Shown one piece after another: positions 62,605 to 64,000 of a stretch of DNA of 64,000 nucleotides. The stretch covers positions 1-64,000 of the forward strand of contig NZ_NRRQ01000006.1 in NCBI RefSeq assembly GCF_016583745.1, given 5' to 3'. The translations under genes were made by a program, and so were the position numbers. The notes beneath the pieces are model-generated. The model had not been told where the DNA came from and ran no database searches. It saw only the letters and a list, made by a program, of their open reading frames with translations. The DNA is from Chromatium okenii. GTDB taxonomy: Bacteria > Pseudomonadota > Gammaproteobacteria > Chromatiales > Chromatiaceae. The first letter of the stretch is position 1. Each line of letters opens with the position of its first letter.

Positions 62605-63975
62605 TTAGCTTAACAGCCGCAAAATATCAGCATAAAATGCCAATACCATTAACGCGATTAACAGCGTAAAACCGACAATTTGCGCACGCTCTTGAATCTT
62701 TTCTGAGACCGGACGCCCGCGAATACGTTCCAATAGAAAATACGCAAGATGGCCGCCATCTAATACCGGAACTGGTAGCAAATTTAATACGCCTAAACTC
62801 ACGCTGACGACCGCTAAAAACTTAATAAACGCATCCAAGCCAGAACTGGCGGAGCGCCCAGCAATTTCCGCAATCGTGATCGGGCCGCTTAAATTTTTAA
62901 CCGACGCCTCGCCAACCAGCATCCGCCCCATCACGCGCAACATCATCACGCTCAAATCCCACGTTTTGCCGACCGCTTGCCCCAGCGCCTCGCCCGCGCC
63001 GTAACGCACCAGCACCTGATAGTCATCCATCAATCCTTCTGGCACCGCCACGCCCGCGCCAATCCGCCCGACCGTTTGCCCGTCGACTTCGGTCGCCTGC
63101 GGCGTCACCGTCAGGGTGAGATGCGAACCGTCGCGGCGCTCCACCTCAACCGCCAACGCCTGCCCGGGACGCTGGCGCACCAGCTCAACCCAATCTTTCC
63201 ACAATTCAAGCGGTTGCCCATTAACACTGCGCACCCGATCACCCACCGCCAAGCCAGCTTGCTCCGCCGCTGCGCCGGGTACCAATTCGCCAATCACCGC
63301 CGGCAGTTGCGGACGCCGCGCCGTCAAACCGAGCCGATTGAGCAAATCCGGCACTTCCGCCAACGCCGCCAATTCCGCACCGGGCAACCAGCGGGTTTGC
63401 GTCATCCCCGCAGCATCGCGCACCTGCACCTGCACATCTGCGCCATCAAGCGCCTCCAGCGCCAAGGTAAAAATCGCAGTTTCCCAACTCCGTGCCGGCT
63501 GCTCGCCCAGCGCCAGCACCTCGTCATCAGGCTGGAAACCGGCGTTGGCAGCGATGGACTGCGGCGCAACGGTACCGATAATCGGCTTCAAACCGAGATC
63601 GCCGCTCATAAACAGCGCCCAATACGCCAGAATCGCAAACAACAGATTAAACAGCGGGCCTGCGACCACAATGGCGGAGCGTTTCCACACCGGCTGGCGA
63701 TTAAAGGCATGTTTTAACTGCTCTTCTGGCACTTCGCCTTCGCGTTCGTCGAGCATCTTGATGTAGCCGCCGAGCGGAATCGCCGCCAGCACATATTCTG
63801 TCGTCTCCGGACTGCGCTGCCATGACAACAGCGTCGGGCCAAAGCCAATTGAAAACCGGGTGACGTGAACGCCCAAGCGTCGCGCTACCCAAAAATGCCC
63901 AAACTCATGCACCGCGATCAAAATCGTGAGCGCGATGACGAAGGAAGCGATGGTGAATAACAGGTTATCGGTCAC
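62605..63975 (-). CDS. rseP: RseP, site-2 zinc metalloprotease
   Basis: 456 residues. The zinc site HEFGH (His23, Glu24, His27) lies in the first membrane helix; the third ligand is in LNLLPVPVLDGGHLAYF. Two PDZ domains (about 115-190 and 210-290; ELVPGAAAEQAGLAVGDRV) sit between helices. It cleaves RseA to release sigma-E and clears signal peptides. The start is GTG with GAGG upstream. bamA follows after 64 bases. Confidence 0.96.
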   Translation of the reverse strand: MTDNLLFTIASFVIALTILIAVHEFGHFWVARRLGVHVTRFSIGFGPTLLSWQRSPETTEYVLAAIPLGGYIKMLDEREGEVPEEQLKHAFNRQPVWKRSAIVVAGPLFNLLFAILAYWALFMSGDLGLKPIIGTVAPQSIAANAGFQPDDEVLALGEQPARSWETAIFTLALEALDGADVQVQVRDAAGMTQTRWLPGAELAALAEVPDLLNRLGLTARRPQLPAVIGELVPGAAAEQAGLAVGDRVRSVNGQPLELWKDWVELVRQRPGQALAVEVERRDGSHLTLTVTPQATEVDGQTVGRIGAGVAVPEGLMDDYQVLVRYGAGEALGQAVGKTWDLSVMMLRVMGRMLVGEASVKNLSGPITIAEIAGRSASSGLDAFIKFLAVVSVSLGVLNLLPVPVLDGGHLAYFLLERIRGRPVSEKIQERAQIVGFTLLIALMVLAFYADILRLLS

Positions 63976-64000
63976 GCTAATAAACCTCGGTGCCGCACCA

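Overview
The window reads as a chromosomal stretch of a Gammaproteobacterium. The gene orders recA-recX-alaS-lysC-csrA-tRNA-Ser and rseP-bamA-skp-lpxD-fabZ-lpxA-lpxB-rnhB are the classical gammaproteobacterial ones. The outer-membrane and lipid A genes, the System I cytochrome c maturation operon (ccmABCDEFGHI), the anaerobic ubiquinone genes ubiUV and an SAH riboswitch on ahcY fit this. PEP-CTERM proteins with sigma-54-type promoters point to an exopolysaccharide or floc-forming environmental lineage. I cannot name the genus.

Layout. 1-460: the end of a DDE transposase. 519-926: psiE. 1214-7631: recA (interrupted by a 158-residue mini-intein), recX, alaS, lysC, csrA and tRNA-Ser(GCT). 7822-9335: SAH riboswitch and ahcY. 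9481-12393: an operon of a YhcC-type radical SAM protein, ubiU and ubiV. 12438-18619 is an accessory patch: three decayed toxin-antitoxin modules, an orphan prepilin-like protein and a PEP-CTERM protein, with tatC and hemE between them and a triple 136-bp repeat upstream of hemE. 18716-23514: sucCD, metF, a ferredoxin-NADP reductase and purC. 23772-30471: a 2115-residue surface protein (thioester domain, SdrD-like B repeats, RTX-type C-terminus) preceded by a 50-residue protein made of little more than a signal peptide and a PEP-CTERM tail. 30929-31013: tRNA-Leu(TAA). 31131-45200: one long minus-strand run with a peroxiredoxin, a two-component pair, an ArsR regulator, the ccm operon with a PIN-domain toxin pair wedged between ccmB and ccmC, and a second EF-G. 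45345-50615: an EcoRV-type restriction-modification pair and a single-chain MmeI-like restriction-methylation enzyme. 50688-55427: GGCT protein, ampD, thioredoxin, hemB, an unusual carrier-protein/adenylation fusion and a lipoprotein c-type cytochrome. 55582-63975: the envelope biogenesis operon.

How the parts work together. hemE and hemB supply heme, CcmA-I attach it to apocytochromes and the lipoprotein cytochrome is a likely client. AhcY and MetF serve the methyl cycle, with AhcY under SAH control. UbiUV and the radical SAM protein indicate life at low oxygen. The two PEP-CTERM genes each carry a near-consensus sigma-54 element 80-90 bases upstream of their start, suggesting shared control.

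The observations most worth following are the RecA mini-intein, the predicted thioester adhesin with its minimal PEP-CTERM neighbour, the toxin pair translationally stitched into the ccm operon, and the cluster of broken toxin-antitoxin loci. All homology statements come from reading motifs and remembered family sequences; no database search was run.
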